DNA of 64,000 bases from Eretmocerus hayati (GCA_029851415.1 CM056741.1:165031685-165095684); one strand, 5' to 3'. Shown: positions 9,473 through 22,416, counted from the first letter of the stretch. Translations and numbers: made by a program. The notes: a model not told the origin generated them from the letters alone.

Positions 9473-11490
9473 GATAACTCCAACTACGGAATATGTTGCG
9501 GAATAAATGAAATTTCGGAATAAATCGAGTGATGATTCTCAATATGGCCGACTTGTTTTTCCAATTGGGTGTATATAGGCAATTCTCACGTAACTACGGA
9601 CATGCCACAACTGAGAAAAATGTCGCAAAGCACATAAACTATCCCAAGAATATCTTAAGTTAAGGGTTTCCAGCAACGTAATTAGATGTGATAAAAATGA
9701 AATCAAATTTTTTCTTTAATAATTTTTGTACGGTCAAGGTAGTGCGTGTGGGTATCCGAGGCGTTTTCCCCCGAGACGATCTGTACAGGAGATGCACTGG
9801 AATGGATAGAAAGTACCTAACTATAAACTGACCCCGCGTTCAGGCGAATTTCGATAAGCATTTTCAGTTCGAGTGCCGGAAAATAATTATCCGTTGGCCT
9901 CTGATTTACAGAATGTTTGGAGAAATAAATAGATAGGGAAAATCATTTGAGCTTATCCGTGCAACATGGCTCAATAGTACATTATGCACCGATGCGAGGT
10001 CTGGACGTTTTGGGGCACGGGAATCAATTTTGCCCGAGTGTAACGAAGGCAAACGATTCCCAGTGGCCCAAAATGGCGTCAAAATATACATTCGTCTACC
10101 TACAGGGCCAAATAAATTATTCAGGCATCTTGAAATTAAGATGCAAATAGATATGGACAAACACATTGTGAAATGAGATCAATCCAATATGAATTAGACT
10201 ATTTTTTAGATAATTTAGTAGAGCTTGCCCGTATGACATGCATGTTAGTGCTGGAACGTCAAGTTTCATACTCAAAACGCCGCTGTTTTAAGAATTTCTC
10301 AATTTGATGATTCCTGTTCACCTGAGAATTAGTTCATACCCTTGTCAACCATTTGGAGTGGCCCCCCTCTCCCCACATGTTGTGGCAGTTGCGAAAAGAG
10401 TGAGTTTCACTCTTTCAAAGTGAAAATCTAAAATCTTATTGAATAAATTTATGTTGCTGATGATTCATAACCATGGATGGATAGGAGTGAAAAATCATGA
10501 CCAATTTCCTTATTGATGTGGATGCTACTATTCCAATCATGATCTGTCATAGATTTTTCATAATTTTTTTTAACATCTGATGTCTGCATACGCAATATGC
10601 TCGAAAATTGCCAAAAATGCCCTTAATACCTCACGGTGAAATAAACCGATTTGTTGAATCGCGCATCCACGTGAAGTAAGCAAACGTATTATTTCACAGT
10701 TGAATAAGAGGCCATTGAAGTCTCGCAAATGCGTTAAATAAACGCGGGTTTAGGTCACACAGTGCTATAAATATCTTTGCGGAATGAATCAATAAATTGG
10801 AATGACCCTGGAGAGAGCGATTGGAATCTATGAACACTGAGAAGCACCTCTGGATTCATATTCCTATGACACTTGGATTTCAAACCCCTTCAAAACGAGG
10901 AAACTCTGGACAAATTCACAAGTTTTCACGATTAGAGACTTTTTCGAGCTTCCATTAGGGATTAATTATCCATTGACTAACTGCGTATCCCACACTCCAA
11001 ACGGGCAGAATGAATTGAAAAATCGTCAAGTTTCAAATGGAATCCGAGTAGTTTGAACGCTCCTCCGGCGACCGTTAGTAGTCACTGGATCAACTGAATA
11101 ACATCTAGTCGACAAACTTCAATCCAGAAACGAAGCGTCTGTATCCAATCTGGATAGATCTCACAAAACTGAGACTTCGTCCTGACCGATTCGACGAAAT
11201 CGTGCTCATTAGTGGTTAACCAGGCGAAAATTCAACATCCCCTCGCTCTCCGATTCGCGAAACACGCTAGAAAGTTGCGGATTGGACTCGACCCGCGCCA
11301 ACTTGCCACGCCGGCATTAAGTGCCTCCCCCAACACAAACTGCAAATTTTCAAATCAAGAAGTTACTGCTGATATCAGACATTCGATGGGAATACAAGTC
11401 ACTAGTAACCTCTAGACCCAAATCATCAGAGTGAAAATATATCAGATCAAACAGACAGACACAGACGATGATTGTATGAGCTACACGTAC
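9473..11490. other. Non-coding, probably intronic to a minus-strand gene
   Basis: If the signal-peptide exon at 11491-11656 is real, this stretch is its first intron. I see no further minus-strand exon with matching splice sites, and no repeat I can define. Confidence 0.35.
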
Positions 11491-11656
11491 AAACATTGAC
11501 GGGCCTGCTTTGGGACTGCTGGGCCTCAACCCCAGAAAACACCAAAATCGGCAACTGAATCAGTAGCAGCAGCAGCAGTAGCGGCGAACACAACGGTGGC
11601 CAACCCATTATCTTTCTTGAATACTGTGATCCAAAGACGCGACCGATCGACGACAT
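11491..11656 (-). CDS. Candidate first coding exon with signal peptide
   Basis: From ATG at 11656 the frame reads MSSIGRVFGSQYSRKI and then MGWPPLCS, followed by a run of seven leucines, an IQLPILVF hydrophobic core, and a small-residue SGVEA site before QQSQSRPVNV. This is a complete n/h/c-region signal peptide, with likely cleavage after VEA. A second in-frame ATG at 11608 would give a more usual short n-region; both have A at -3. A usable splice donor, GTACGT, follows at 11490. The leucine run comes from a CTG repeat, so chance expansion is a real alternative. The mature protein lies elsewhere and the gene is not recognised; secreted proteins and single-pass receptors both fit. Confidence 0.4.
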
Positions 11657-12010
11657 GTTAGCGACAAGAATGCCTTACCCATAGAAACCTGGTAAGTCCT
11701 TACCTCAATGTTTTGCTAATGGTTGCCTCGGGGATGACCCCTGTAAGCTTTGAGTTAACCCCTTCTAGTAGATAACGCTGATCCGATCGCTTCAGTTCAG
11801 CTCGATCGATTTTTTCGAGCTCGATGATCACTTGAGGCACTCTCACTCCGAATGTCTATCTTTAGATTTTCGGCGAGCTCGAGCGATTGCGCGCTCCTGC
11901 GCCAGCGTAATCAACAAGTGACACATACTGTAGCGCCACCCTTCATACCTATAGTGTAGCACGTGCTCGATGGTTATTGGTTAGAGTTTGGTGGTGGTTT
12001 GTATATGAGA
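11657..12010 (-). promoter_or_regulatory. GC-richer promoter-like region upstream of the signal-peptide exon
   Basis: Base composition rises, CpG-containing words are dense (GCGCGC, CTCGAGC), and a CACGTG E-box-like site lies near 11960. There is no clear TATA box toward the minus-strand exon. A plus-strand TTCAGTTC initiator-like word lies near 11792. The position directly upstream of a candidate first exon is the main support. Confidence 0.3.
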
Positions 12011-14274
12011 GGGCTGAGCACTCATGGAAGAGAAGTTGGTTTTTACGCAAGTTTTAATGGAGTATTAGCGAAAGTGGGAAATTTCCAGATGGTTCTGTGA
12101 TGCGCACGAGAGCTTGCGAGCTTTTTTGTAGTAATTTATAAGTGAGGTATGTGTCAGTGAGTGTGAATATCAGTATGTTCAGATGAAAATGTTTGGTTTT
12201 ATTGAAATGGAAGTGAATAACGGGAAAAGTAGTTCCAGATATATTCTTATCGAGTTTGCAAATATTCAATTGATGGATACACTGTGAAAATTAATTGAAT
12301 TTCCAAGAAGTTCCAACCGGGCGATTGAAAATTCAACTAGCTGGTTGACACCTACGCATCTTGTTGTACGGAAAATTCAATTAGTCGATTCAAGTTTTCA
12401 AAAAATGGTCATCGTGTCAGTATTTGTGGATGCACGTATGTTTCCCTGTATATCTATGAGAAATAACGTGATTATGAACAGCTATCTAGAAAGATCTGAG
12501 TATTAGGAGACACTGTGAGGAAGAGAGCTGAATCCTGATCAATTTTGAACTCTTCAAATTCAATTGAGCTCAATCGTACTGTAGCAAAATCCGTACATGC
12601 TGATGAGTTGTTTTGTCAAAGATTTGCGAATATGCTATGGGGTATATTGTAAAATGTTCTGCAGGAAAAGTCTGGACAGCTGAGTGGAATCCTGTGATTG
12701 ATCTTTTGAACCTCCGGAACTCAATTTTCCAAAAAATTTTGCCACGCTCCTAAGACGAATAGCAGTGAGTCATCATTTTTGCCTGGAGTGATGATATGGA
12801 TTCGAGAATCAAGTTAAGATTAGTCAGCAGAATTATATGATCTAATTAACCCTTTAGGGCCCTGCAGGTCCACATCAATACTATGTCAAATTTCGTACGC
12901 CCACATCAATATTTAATGCTCTACAGGGTTCTATCATCTTGTTTTGGGTTCTGTCTGAATATTTTCTATAGTAATCGAGACCTACTAACGTTCCATGAGT
13001 TTCCGGCCTACTTTGTGAACGCCACCCAGTCGAATTTCCACATGAGTAAAGATAACGTTACATTGGACCAACCTTAGTTACGTTCCTTGAGGTGCGGATC
13101 ACATTCAAGTCCACGGGTGTAAGAATATTGCGCGGTTATAAATTTACATCACTGGAAATAGTGACGTGTATGAGAATTCTTTGACCAAGACTGATCCCCA
13201 GAGCATACAAAAATATTCATAATTGTGGGATATATCAGCTAGATGTTCCACATGACCGTTCTGAAAGGTGATGTTCTTCAGCGCTCTACGAAATTCTACG
13301 TGCATTGCCTTCTAGGAGTGAAAGACTTAAAATTTTCAAGAAACCCATTTGCAACTTTTCTCGCTTCATTTACACCCCAGTGATGTTTGTTGATCGAGAG
13401 AAAAATCTTTCCATGTGCCGGAGTTGATCCGTGTAAAAGGAGTTAATCAACTTAAAAAATATAATACTTGTGCAGTTTTAGTACGTCTCGTCATCGAGCT
13501 ACAAAAACAGAAAATTTGATCCATAAACATCTAAGTCGTTCAACAAGGAGCGATTTCGGAAAAGTCAAGGATCGGTGAGAGCTGTAATCACTAGGAAAAA
13601 GACGAAAGAATCTCAAGCAAGGTGATGACATTCAACTAGAAATTCGTCAAGATCGATTCAATGCTAAGTCGCACAAGATCAAATTCAAGCTCGCAAAAAT
13701 AAATCCGACCAAAGCTGCAGAAAATAAGGAAGAGCTTGCCCTCGTCAAATAATACGTATACTGTATATATCTTAGACTATAGCCCGAATGCTGTACAGTA
13801 TACAAGATGATAGCCGCGGGGGTGACCTTGTACACGGTGTGCGTTTATATTTACAGGAGAACTCGAGCGCGCGATAGTGACACAACTGACTCGACTCTCA
13901 CTTCAAATCGGTTATCGATACCAGAGACTCGTTTCAACACCGCAATTTTCCTGGGACAATTTCATTCGCGGCCTCATTCCTTTTCCACAACTCTTCATTC
14001 TCCCACGCCACCGACACGATAGCTAAGGTCAAGGGTTTTACTATGCATTGTGAATTTCTATCGTTGCTGGGTATCTCACTCAGACTGTCTGTTCTGTATA
14101 TGTCCCTGAAATTCTTTTATCACTGAATATACCATTTTTGCTTCATTGAAAAATAATTCGTGTCAAAGGTTGAGTTCTTTCTTCTGGTATCAAAATGTAG
14201 ACTCGAGGATATCGAAGATCTTGTCACATTTGAGACTCTCAAAATGTTCATCGGGTCATCATTATGAATCCCCG
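12011..14274. other. Non-coding with one short hairpin
   Basis: No coding sequence is supported. At 13756-13803 a perfect 10-base stem, GTATACTGTA with TACAGTATAC, encloses a 28-base loop. It is too short for a miRNA precursor of usual form. Confidence 0.4.
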
Positions 14275-15225
14275 CAGGTCGATTCTAAATTTTGGTCGTC
14301 TAGGTTAGGACGTCTAGCGACTTGTAAATTTCGCACAAGGATCGGAACCGCGTGGAATTGCGATTTCACGATCTGCATGTGGACACTAAATTTCGGTTGT
14401 CTAGGTTATAACGTCTAGCGACTAGTGATTCCTGCGAGTGGATTGCGATTCCAGGCGTTCTCACGTGTGTATTTATAGTTCCACGATCCGGGACCGCAGC
14501 ACTTAGGATCGCGAATCAACGCGTGGACTTACGGAAGTTTCTAAGATGTCCGATCCTAGTCTAGACAGAAATTCAAAATCGACCTTCTGGACCCACAGCG
14601 CGCCGTACATTGACCATAAAATACAATGTTTTGCTGACAACCTTGCTTCAGCTGAATTCTCCAAATGTACTAGCCTGATTTTTTCCTAGAAACACTGAGA
14701 TGACTTGTACACTAATATAACACTCAATGAAAATCCATGTCGGAGCGCAATGAAGAAGAGGCCATTCTGACAAGACCATGCGAGACAGCTCTGTGATGCT
14801 CAAGATAACTTTCAATCATACAAATTCATACCATGTCAAATATATTGATATATCTCTGTTTAGAACTGTAGAGTGTTATCTTCTGCACCGATTCGTATAG
14901 AACTCCTTCTCATTGCGCTCCGTATTGGATCTTCAATGTGTGCTCTACAGGTCTACAGGTCACCCTCGTGCTCTCAGGAAAAAATCAGCCTAGTGCATTT
15001 GGAAGTTGGTTGAAAGACGAAGAGGATCTCGTTTAAATCATCTCAATATCTTGAAAATTTAGCTGAACCGAGGTTGTCAGCAAAAAATTGTGTTTAGGGG
15101 AGCGGTTTTTTTTTGTCATAGTGCGTCGCTGAGGATCGCGGAAGCGCAGTATGACGCGTAGAATAGCGGAAATCCCTAGTCACTAGACTCACACCTATTC
15201 TAGATCACAATTCAAAATCAACCTG
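14275..15225. mobile_element. Long foldback element (about 950 bp)
   Basis: The left arm from CAGGTCGATTCTAAATTTTG pairs with the right arm ending in AATTCAAAATCAACCTG. Paired inner blocks include GTCTAGCGACTAGTGATT with its right-hand partner, TGCTGACAACCTTG with GGTTGTCAGCA, and GGAGCGCAATGAAGAAG with CTTCTCATTGCGCTCC. The arms are diverged and the unpaired centre is about 150 bases. Within the left arm a block of about 36 bases around GTCTAGGTTAGGACGTCTAG is repeated directly 101 bases later (14286 and 14387). No protein is encoded. Confidence 0.65.
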
Positions 15226-15869
15226 TTGAGTTTGAAAGCGAATAAGAAGACTATAATTTTATCGCATACACTACCGGCCAGAAGTCTCAATACATCCAGC
15301 AGAAAATTGTGTATTCGCAAAAACTAATTATCTCAAAGCCCGTTTACACACATGGATTTTATTTCAGCTCATTCTGAAGCTTTTTTAGAAACTATTCAAG
15401 TCGTCCGTTCACAGTTTTTTTTCTCGGACTTACTGAATTTCTGCTACCTCTCTCGAAAATCTCAGCGATTTTTAGGGGTACGTCAATGATCTTGCCGAAT
15501 TCACGGGAGTAATGATCCATTGTAATGGACCAACCTGCAACTCAAGATTTTCATGACTAGGATCAGAGCCTAGGACATGTAATTTTTGACTGAGAGACAA
15601 TATGGATCTTCGTTGTTGACGTTGGATAGGTCGTACAGTCACCCTTTGACTTTGAATGGCTCAAATTTTGGAAAAAATGTTGTTTCCCAAAGTCTATAAT
15701 CATTTTCGACTGGAAAATTGGCAGGGGATAGAAAGAATCAGAATATCATCCGAGTGCACTCAGCAACCATACGCTTGAAAGTCATATTGAGCACTGCACT
15801 GTATGAAGGAATCCATAAAGTCAGGTAAGAATCGTAACGAATCACAACAAACCTCCTAACCTGGTAATA
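15226..15869. other. Non-coding, no recognised feature
   Basis: This AT-rich spacer lies between two transposons. I see nothing supportable in it. Confidence 0.5.
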
Positions 15870-15873
15870 TTAA

Positions 15874-17522
15874 GGTATGACTCTGGTGGTTTCAAAAAAT
15901 TTTCATTTCACAAGCTCTATCTCCCATACTTACCCATCATGAAAATCTATATGGAATGAGAGTTTTTGGTAATTTTCAGCTTATTTGGTCTTGTTATGGC
16001 TGATTATTCCACAATTTATCATTTCTAATCGAACAAAGTGATGGTTACAGGAGAATCTTTGTACGCAAGCTATTATCGACTAGAGAGATGCCCTTAATTT
16101 CTCATTTAGTATATAACATACCCAACAAGATTCACTCATTCTGGGAGGTATACAATGCATCTCATACTTTTGCCAAGTAAGCTCTCTCGTACCAGAAATT
16201 TAAGCCTAAAAAACAATGGAAAAGAGCTATTCTAACCAACCAACATTGTCTACAGATAATCTAGATGATCCATTTCCTTTGCACAGTAAGTGGGTTCTAT
16301 TTCAAATACTCCAAACAACGTGTGAAAAAAATTTGAGACATGTCCATCAAGGTTTGGTGCGCACAAAGATTTTACAAGATTGAAAAAGCATGATGTGAGG
16401 AAAGAGACTTTTCCCAAAGTAAGCAAAGCTAGCCATTCAATTAGGGTGATGACTCTTGGATTAATAACGTTCCTCTGAGTTGCTGTAATTTCCCACAATA
16501 AGATACAGAGAGAAGAAAACTATGTGTGTGCGGGATGCAGACTTGAATTCATCTATCTCACACCAAAGGTTCACACAAGAACTTTAAATTCAGCTAATAA
16601 CAACACCATAACAATTCTTTCTTTATAAGAAGATTTTGTTGACGATAGCTTGATGGTTGGTCTTGACCCTCTCAAGCTGTTATAATGGAGCACTCAAACT
16701 TCAATACTTTCTTCTTCATGACTTTGGTTGAGTTACTATTAGAACCATACACGACAAAGTGTATTCTACGAAGAAGTCTGGTGACCATTATTGTAACTTA
16801 GGAGTGGTCTGTTGTATCCCTGAGTTGTTGAAAAAAGATGATTCTTGACAGTTCCATGGCCTTACCAACTACCTAAGGATCACTCTCCCCCAACACAGAA
16901 CACATCAGGAATCACTCATTATTTCAAATTCAAAAATGATGAAGAACCCAACAGCTACAAACTATCTTCACACTGCTTTGTCATTCTAATCAAGTACTGC
17001 AACAGTACTTCTCTCAAATAGGGAGTCTCAACCCTTGCACATGAATTCCTTCATCTTGATTAGAATGTTCTGATGAGTTAAACTTGAATGAAGCTTCATT
17101 TCAGGCAAGATCAATTCCAGCTAGCTACAGCCAGAATCATTGAAGAATGCTATTCCTGCTGTTTTTGTTTTCTTATTATCAACAGGTTGCAATCAAGATT
17201 GATTATATTATGTATGATTGGTAATCGATCTACAATGAGTCCAAATAGGTGAAAAATCAGCTGCGTTGCGTCTGAAAATATCTCTTGAATCATACTGGGA
17301 CCCTAGTGTAACACATGGTCGTAAACCCGCGAGCTTTTGAAATTAACACTTTGAGAGAAGGGTAAAAAAATTCGTTCTCCATGCATAAACGCAGTCGTGC
17401 GAGGAGAATAATAGAAGTAATGGCCTGGGAGCTCTTGAAACAATTTCAAAATAGCTCAAAAAATGTAATGGAAAAATTTTTGAAAAATCGATTTTCTGGA
17501 CCAAAACTACCAGAGTCATACC
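15874..17522. mobile_element. TTAA-flanked element with inverted ends (1649 bp)
   Basis: TTAA at 15870-15873 and 17523-17526 flanks inverted ends that read GGTATGACTCTGGTGGTTT on the left and the complement of GGTATGACTCTGGTAGTTT on the right. TTAA duplication is the hallmark of piggyBac, but the ends start with GG rather than the usual CC, so the superfamily is uncertain. The longest interior frame, minus strand at 16250-16498, has 82 codons and no motif I know. An alternative reading is a TA-inserting element lying in a longer repeat. Confidence 0.55.
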
Positions 17523-17526
17523 TTAA

Positions 17527-17710
17527 TTTACAGACAGTTGGTCTGAATTAAGAGTTCCTTCCTGTGTGGGTCAAATATTTGATATACACATACAATAGAT
17601 TGAGGAAAATTTATTCAACAATTTCTTTCTTTTCAACTTCCAAATGCTTGATCGGGTTCAATGCGACCTTCGAATGGGTTTGATTGTTTCGTCTTGAATT
17701 TCATCGAGTT
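17527..17710. other. Short non-coding spacer
   Basis: Nothing is recognised. Confidence 0.5.
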
Positions 17711-18708
17711 TTGAAATGAACGCATGACTCCTGAAGCACTCATCGAGATCTCGCACGTGGTGTTGAATGTCTTTGTTTTCCGTGCTTGAGACTCTCATCC
17801 CTCTGACTGTTTAGAGTCTCTCTGTTCTTTTAAAAACGTGCATCTCTGATTATAGCTTCGAGATGTTCAGCCCCAAATGAACGAGAACACGCATGGACAG
17901 GTATGATATCTCTTCTAGCATGGATTTGGTGTGCTCGCGGTCTTCATGTGTGTGCAGCTCGGTCTTGAACGTACGCTATGCATAGAGATATACGCTATTC
18001 CGTTGTCTCGCGCGTCTGACCAAAGCCGGATTCTTCTACTTAATACAAACATATCAAACTCACGTCTTCAAAGTTTTCAAATTCGCAAGTAATCATAGCT
18101 ATATGGTAAACGCATAGTGAACATTACGAACAACGAATGATACGACTTATAAGGGTTCAGGTATAGTTATGGTGAGCACATGATTTTTAATGTGGTTTCA
18201 GGGAAAACTACGGCGAGCCAAAAGGAAAGAAATTCAGAGCAATACTTTTGTACCATATCAGGTTTTTGGCTATACTTTACTGGAACAATCTCCAATCATA
18301 TCATTCGTTGATCGTGTTGCCCACCATACATTTACCATGGCTATTAATACTTGCGCAATCGAAAATTTTTAAGACAGGCTTTTGATATTATCGTAAGTAA
18401 AAAAATCCGGCTTTGGTCAGACGCGCGAAAACGGCTTTCCACATGTATGCATTCCCATCGGAGATTAAAATACTGGATCACACATGTAGAAGTACCTAGC
18501 ATCTGACAATGATATCATTGCTTATACACGTTCTCGTTCATTTCGGAATGAACAGCTCGGGGCTGTAATCAGAGTCGCACGTTTTAAAAAAAATAGTGAG
18601 ACTCAAACCGGCCAGGGAGATAAGAATCTCAAACACGGGCAACAAAACCACTCAATAATGCATGTGAAAATCTCGACGAGTGCTTCAGAAGTCATACCCT
18701 GACTTCAA
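17711..18708. mobile_element. Large foldback element (about 1 kb)
   Basis: Arms of over 300 bases are inverted copies. Outer blocks ATGACTCCTGAAGCACTC and GAGTGCTTCAGAAGTCAT pair, middle blocks around ATGAACGAGAACACG and CGTTCTCGTTCAT pair, and the innermost TCGCGCGTCTGACCAAAGCC (18008) pairs with the complement at 18405-18428 almost perfectly. The innermost blocks are much better preserved than the outer ones. The centre, about 370 bases, is unpaired and holds a 60-codon frame of no known family. Confidence 0.65.
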
Positions 18709-19890
18709 AGCTACAGATTACAAGACAAGACAATTGGGCCTAGTCACGAGTGTACAAAGCTGTCTGCTCATCTCATTCGAGATATATCGTACACAAAGAA
18801 GCAGTATATATGCTAGACCTGACTGGAAGCAGTACCTATCCTAAGCAATTTGAACATCTGCAATAACGCGCGCGGAAACGCTAAGTGCACAAGCTCACGC
18901 TACAACCTGTGTAGTGAAACTGTTCTGCGGTTTCATCTCGGTATATATAGGCAGCATTTCACTGTAAACAGAAAAGCAGCTGTCTCAAATAAGGAGCAGC
19001 CTTGAGTTTAACCGAATGGGCAAAAGTGAATAGAGAATGAGGGTGTATAAATTCACACTACGGATATAAACCGATGCTGAAATTGGTCCTATCTTGGATT
19101 ATGTGTGCAAAACGCGTGCGTTTTCACTGCACTTTAACGGCTTCAATTGTTTCCTGTTTTTGTTTCTGCAACACCTATGAGTGTATGGTTGAATATTGTA
19201 AGAAAGGAGAATAAAATAAGCGAAACATCAGAGCACAAGAATGGCATGCATCTGGCGCCGGGTGTACTCGATTTGCGAAAAGAGGTGCAGATTCCCTATC
19301 GTAAATATTTGTGTATGAGGCCTGCATACGGGCTTGAATTATTTCGCGTGAATTTTCATCATGAACACATGTGCGTATGACTATCTAAGATAAGTTGCAT
19401 CGTGCTTATTTGGGAGTATTCCGCATTGAGTCAATTATGCAAAGCTTGTGTCGCTGAGATGAGTGACATATATACATGCAATTGGCTTGCATCTGATGAA
19501 GAATTAAATTTGAATCGTACATTGATCTACATAGGATCATTATGTCGAGTAACTGTGCCTCATTTGCCCTCATTCAAGTTCTCAAATGTATGCACCCGCA
19601 GACCTTGCTGCGCATTTTTTCATGTTTGTTACGTTGAAATATGAGGAAATAAACGTTCTGGACTGATCCTCAATGACACGCGCATTTCTTAGAACAAAAA
19701 AAAGTGGTTTTGGTACTTTCGACTTTTTTTTTGTTGGTTACTCAAAGCTATGCCAAACAGAATTGATGCAACCAATCTCAACGTACTCCAGCTCATTCTC
19801 TTTGTTTTTGTTTCAACTTTGAAATGCTTTTCGCAGAATTCCAAGAGTCGATTTTTAGCCGATTCTACGCCCATATTACTAGAAAAAGTA
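18709..19890. other. Non-coding, no recognised feature
   Basis: Several frames of 60 to 80 codons exist on the plus strand, but none has splice context or a family motif. Confidence 0.45.
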
Positions 19891-20120
19891 CAGTGTTCCT
19901 AATTTGCCCCCATAGTCTTTTTTCAAACTCGTTTTCACTCCAGTCAAATACATCAATCCTACTCAAAAATTCGGAAGGAGGTAAAAAAAGCTACAAAATG
20001 AGCTAAAGTACGTCTCATTTGGAGGTCTGGGAGCCGAGATATCCCGATTATACGAAAAACCCGTATAATCTCATGGAAATAGGCCTCTTTTCCACGTGGG
20101 GGCAAATTAGAAACACACTG
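19891..20120. mobile_element. Short MITE with CAGTGT.CCTAATTTGCCCCC ends
   Basis: The left end, CAGTGTTCCTAATTTGCCCC, pairs with the complement of the right end, CAGTGTGTTTCTAATTTGCC. The left flank is TA and the right flank is TTA, so the duplication is imperfect. A third copy of the end motif, GGGGGCAAATTAGG, lies at about 20296, which suggests a partial second element. Confidence 0.5.
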
Positions 20121-21917
20121 TTAAAATCTCGCAAAAATCTTCTTTTGCAGAAATTAAGATATCTCGGCTGCAATTGGTTGAAATTAAACACACCTTAACT
20201 CATTTTAAAGGTCTTAGAACAAGCTTCAGATTGAGCTAAAGTACGTTGAAAAATATAGAGATGAATTAGAATGGCAAGCAAAACAAAAGTAGTGGGGGCA
20301 AATTAGGCATACTTACCTTAGGATCAACTTTTTACCGTGATAAAATTTGAATTCTCGTTGAGAATCACCTTATTTAACCCCCACCCCCTCCCCCGAATTT
20401 AAACAATTTAATTCTGGAGTCCCAATATCTCATCAATCAGACTATTTGCTCTCATCAGCATATTTTCTAAATGTTCGACATGAATGACAATCGCAAAGTC
20501 ATGAAAACTTGATGCAAATTTGAATAATGGAACTTTCATTTGAATTAACGTCTCGCATCTCAATTTAGACTCTTTTCTGGTAGTGAGAATCATCGAAATT
20601 CGTTTAGGAGATTTTTCATCAAGCAGAAGTATATCAGGGCTTAGAACCGAGGTGATCACTTCAAAAGTTTGCGGAATTCCCTCACCAACGCTACTTTTTC
20701 AAAGAGCAATATCCTTGGATTTCAAAAATAATGCTGATGCCTTAAAGCATTCCAGACCCAGGGTACGCATTCTAATTCTATGTCAGAATACGTATGGAAG
20801 AATAATATTCTGGTCATCAAATTATTCCAACTTGAGAATTTGGATGTCCAAAGCAATTAGATCTATATATCAGAGGAAACCGAGTCAGAAGACTATATAA
20901 CAGAGAATAATTTCAGAGACTCCAGTCACTGAATTCCAGGCAACGCAGGAAATTAGCTCTCCATCACATCAATTATCATCCAATTCTAGTGCAGCCATGT
21001 CATTTGATTAATTGAGCAAAGTTCGTACATTTTGTGCTATATGCTTTGCATAATCAATCAAAGCATTCACGGTTGTGGTATTTCATTCGATTAGGGAGAT
21101 TCGATTGATGTAGAATTATACAGTCACTGCGTTCAATTTAATTCGCCATAAATCATCTCATATGATATAATTTATTCAGCTACATTATTTAGAACTTTCA
21201 AAAATATTTGGGAAAAAAATTCCAAACTCGAATACGAAATTCGCCAGAAGTCGTGCTGCGCAGCTAATAACTTGATCGGGAACAAATCAAAGATATACCG
21301 GAAAATTCAAATGTTGTGCACAGATTTGATTAAAGAGTCTATAGCTTTTGATACAGCTGGGGCTAGTTGGTAGAGCAGGCACAAATGTGAGTTTTGAGCG
21401 CGTAAAGCCACGCACTCACTCGCAATGCACACACATACACACGCACTTAATTTACCGAGAATGTTAATTTTCCCTACGTGCTTATCTCCGCCACTTGATT
21501 AAATGCTGCACGCTGGTATAGTCATTAGTCATCGCTCTTGCGTGCATATTGCTTCGTAGAAATTATTATCTGTACTCAAATACAGAAGTTTTTACATGTG
21601 TACCTCACAACTAGCATGATTTTTCTCGTGACGAAAAAGATACCGTGAGCTTTACAAAAGTTACGGACGAAATAACTCACTCATAAGTACTCAGAAATTT
21701 TCAGGGGTTGGAACAAATACATTTAAATCCAACGCACAGCTCGGAATGGAGACCGGAGCTGATGGTCGTGAGTAGTTTTGGAAAAATAGGGTGGCCCAGA
21801 ATCACTCGCATCACCGGGCTGATTCTGTCTACTCTCTAGGAGATCCCATAAACCGGGCTGCATGTGGCCACTTTAGACCTTCTGATCGAATTTTCGTTGC
21901 GATTTTCCGAACAAACC
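20121..21917. other. Non-coding, no recognised feature
   Basis: A 105-codon plus-strand frame at 20583-20900 overlaps a minus-strand frame and shows no family motif. A tRNA A-box-like word near 21360 has no partner B box. Confidence 0.4.
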
Positions 21918-21996
21918 TATATGAGTCATTCTGGAGCAAGCTGGACAAAACCGTCACCAGGGGGGTCTGGGAAAAATCCGCAAAAATTTTTTTCCA
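21918..21996. repeat. Dispersed repeat, copy 2 (pair with 5515-5596)
   Basis: TATATGAGTCATTCTGGAGC and the following 60 bases match the copy at 5515 in the same orientation. A long C-rich tract (about 22050-22076) follows within 60 bases. Confidence 0.65.
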
Positions 21997-22296
21997 CTAG
22001 TACTATATTAAAATAGCACAAAAAAATTTTTTCAGATTTTTTTCGGACCCCCCCCCCCTCCCCCCTGTGGAGCCCCAGGGCCCATGAAAGGGCCATTTTA
22101 GGCCCTTTCTTTAGCCTATTCTAAGAAAATCATAGTTCCAACGCAATTCAATATCTTTCAACGTACTTGGGCGCATTTTTCTCGTCAAGACTAGTACTTT
22201 TGAAAAAAAAATTGTCCAAGGCCACTCAGTGAGCCTGACGACTTCTGCAAGCTAATTATTGAGAGCAAATTTTAGCGATTTTTGGGCCTGCTTCAA

Positions 22297-22416
22297 AGCG
22301 ATCTAGCTCCTACTTGTGATAATCGACTTCTGCAGGTGGTCATTTTGAAGGTCTTGAAATAATCTACAATTTGACCACCTGCAAAAGTCGATTATCGTAC
22401 TTCTTATAAAAGCTAT
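22297..22416. repeat. Compact hairpin of about 120 bp
   Basis: GATAATCGACTTCTGCAGG at 22318 pairs with CCTGCAAAAGTCGATTATC at 22378-22396, followed by weaker pairing outward to about 22297 and 22416. The loop is about 28 bases. It could be a small foldback MITE or a structured RNA, and nothing decides between them. Confidence 0.55.

Noticed and set aside
13756..13803. miRNA precursor hairpin
   Set aside because: The stem is only 10 pairs with a 28-base loop, too short for Dicer processing, and no known miRNA seed was recognised.
21355..21420. tRNA gene or SINE head at GGGGCTAGTTGGTAGAGCAGG
   Set aside because: The A-box-like word is good, but there is no anticodon arm or B box within the needed distance.
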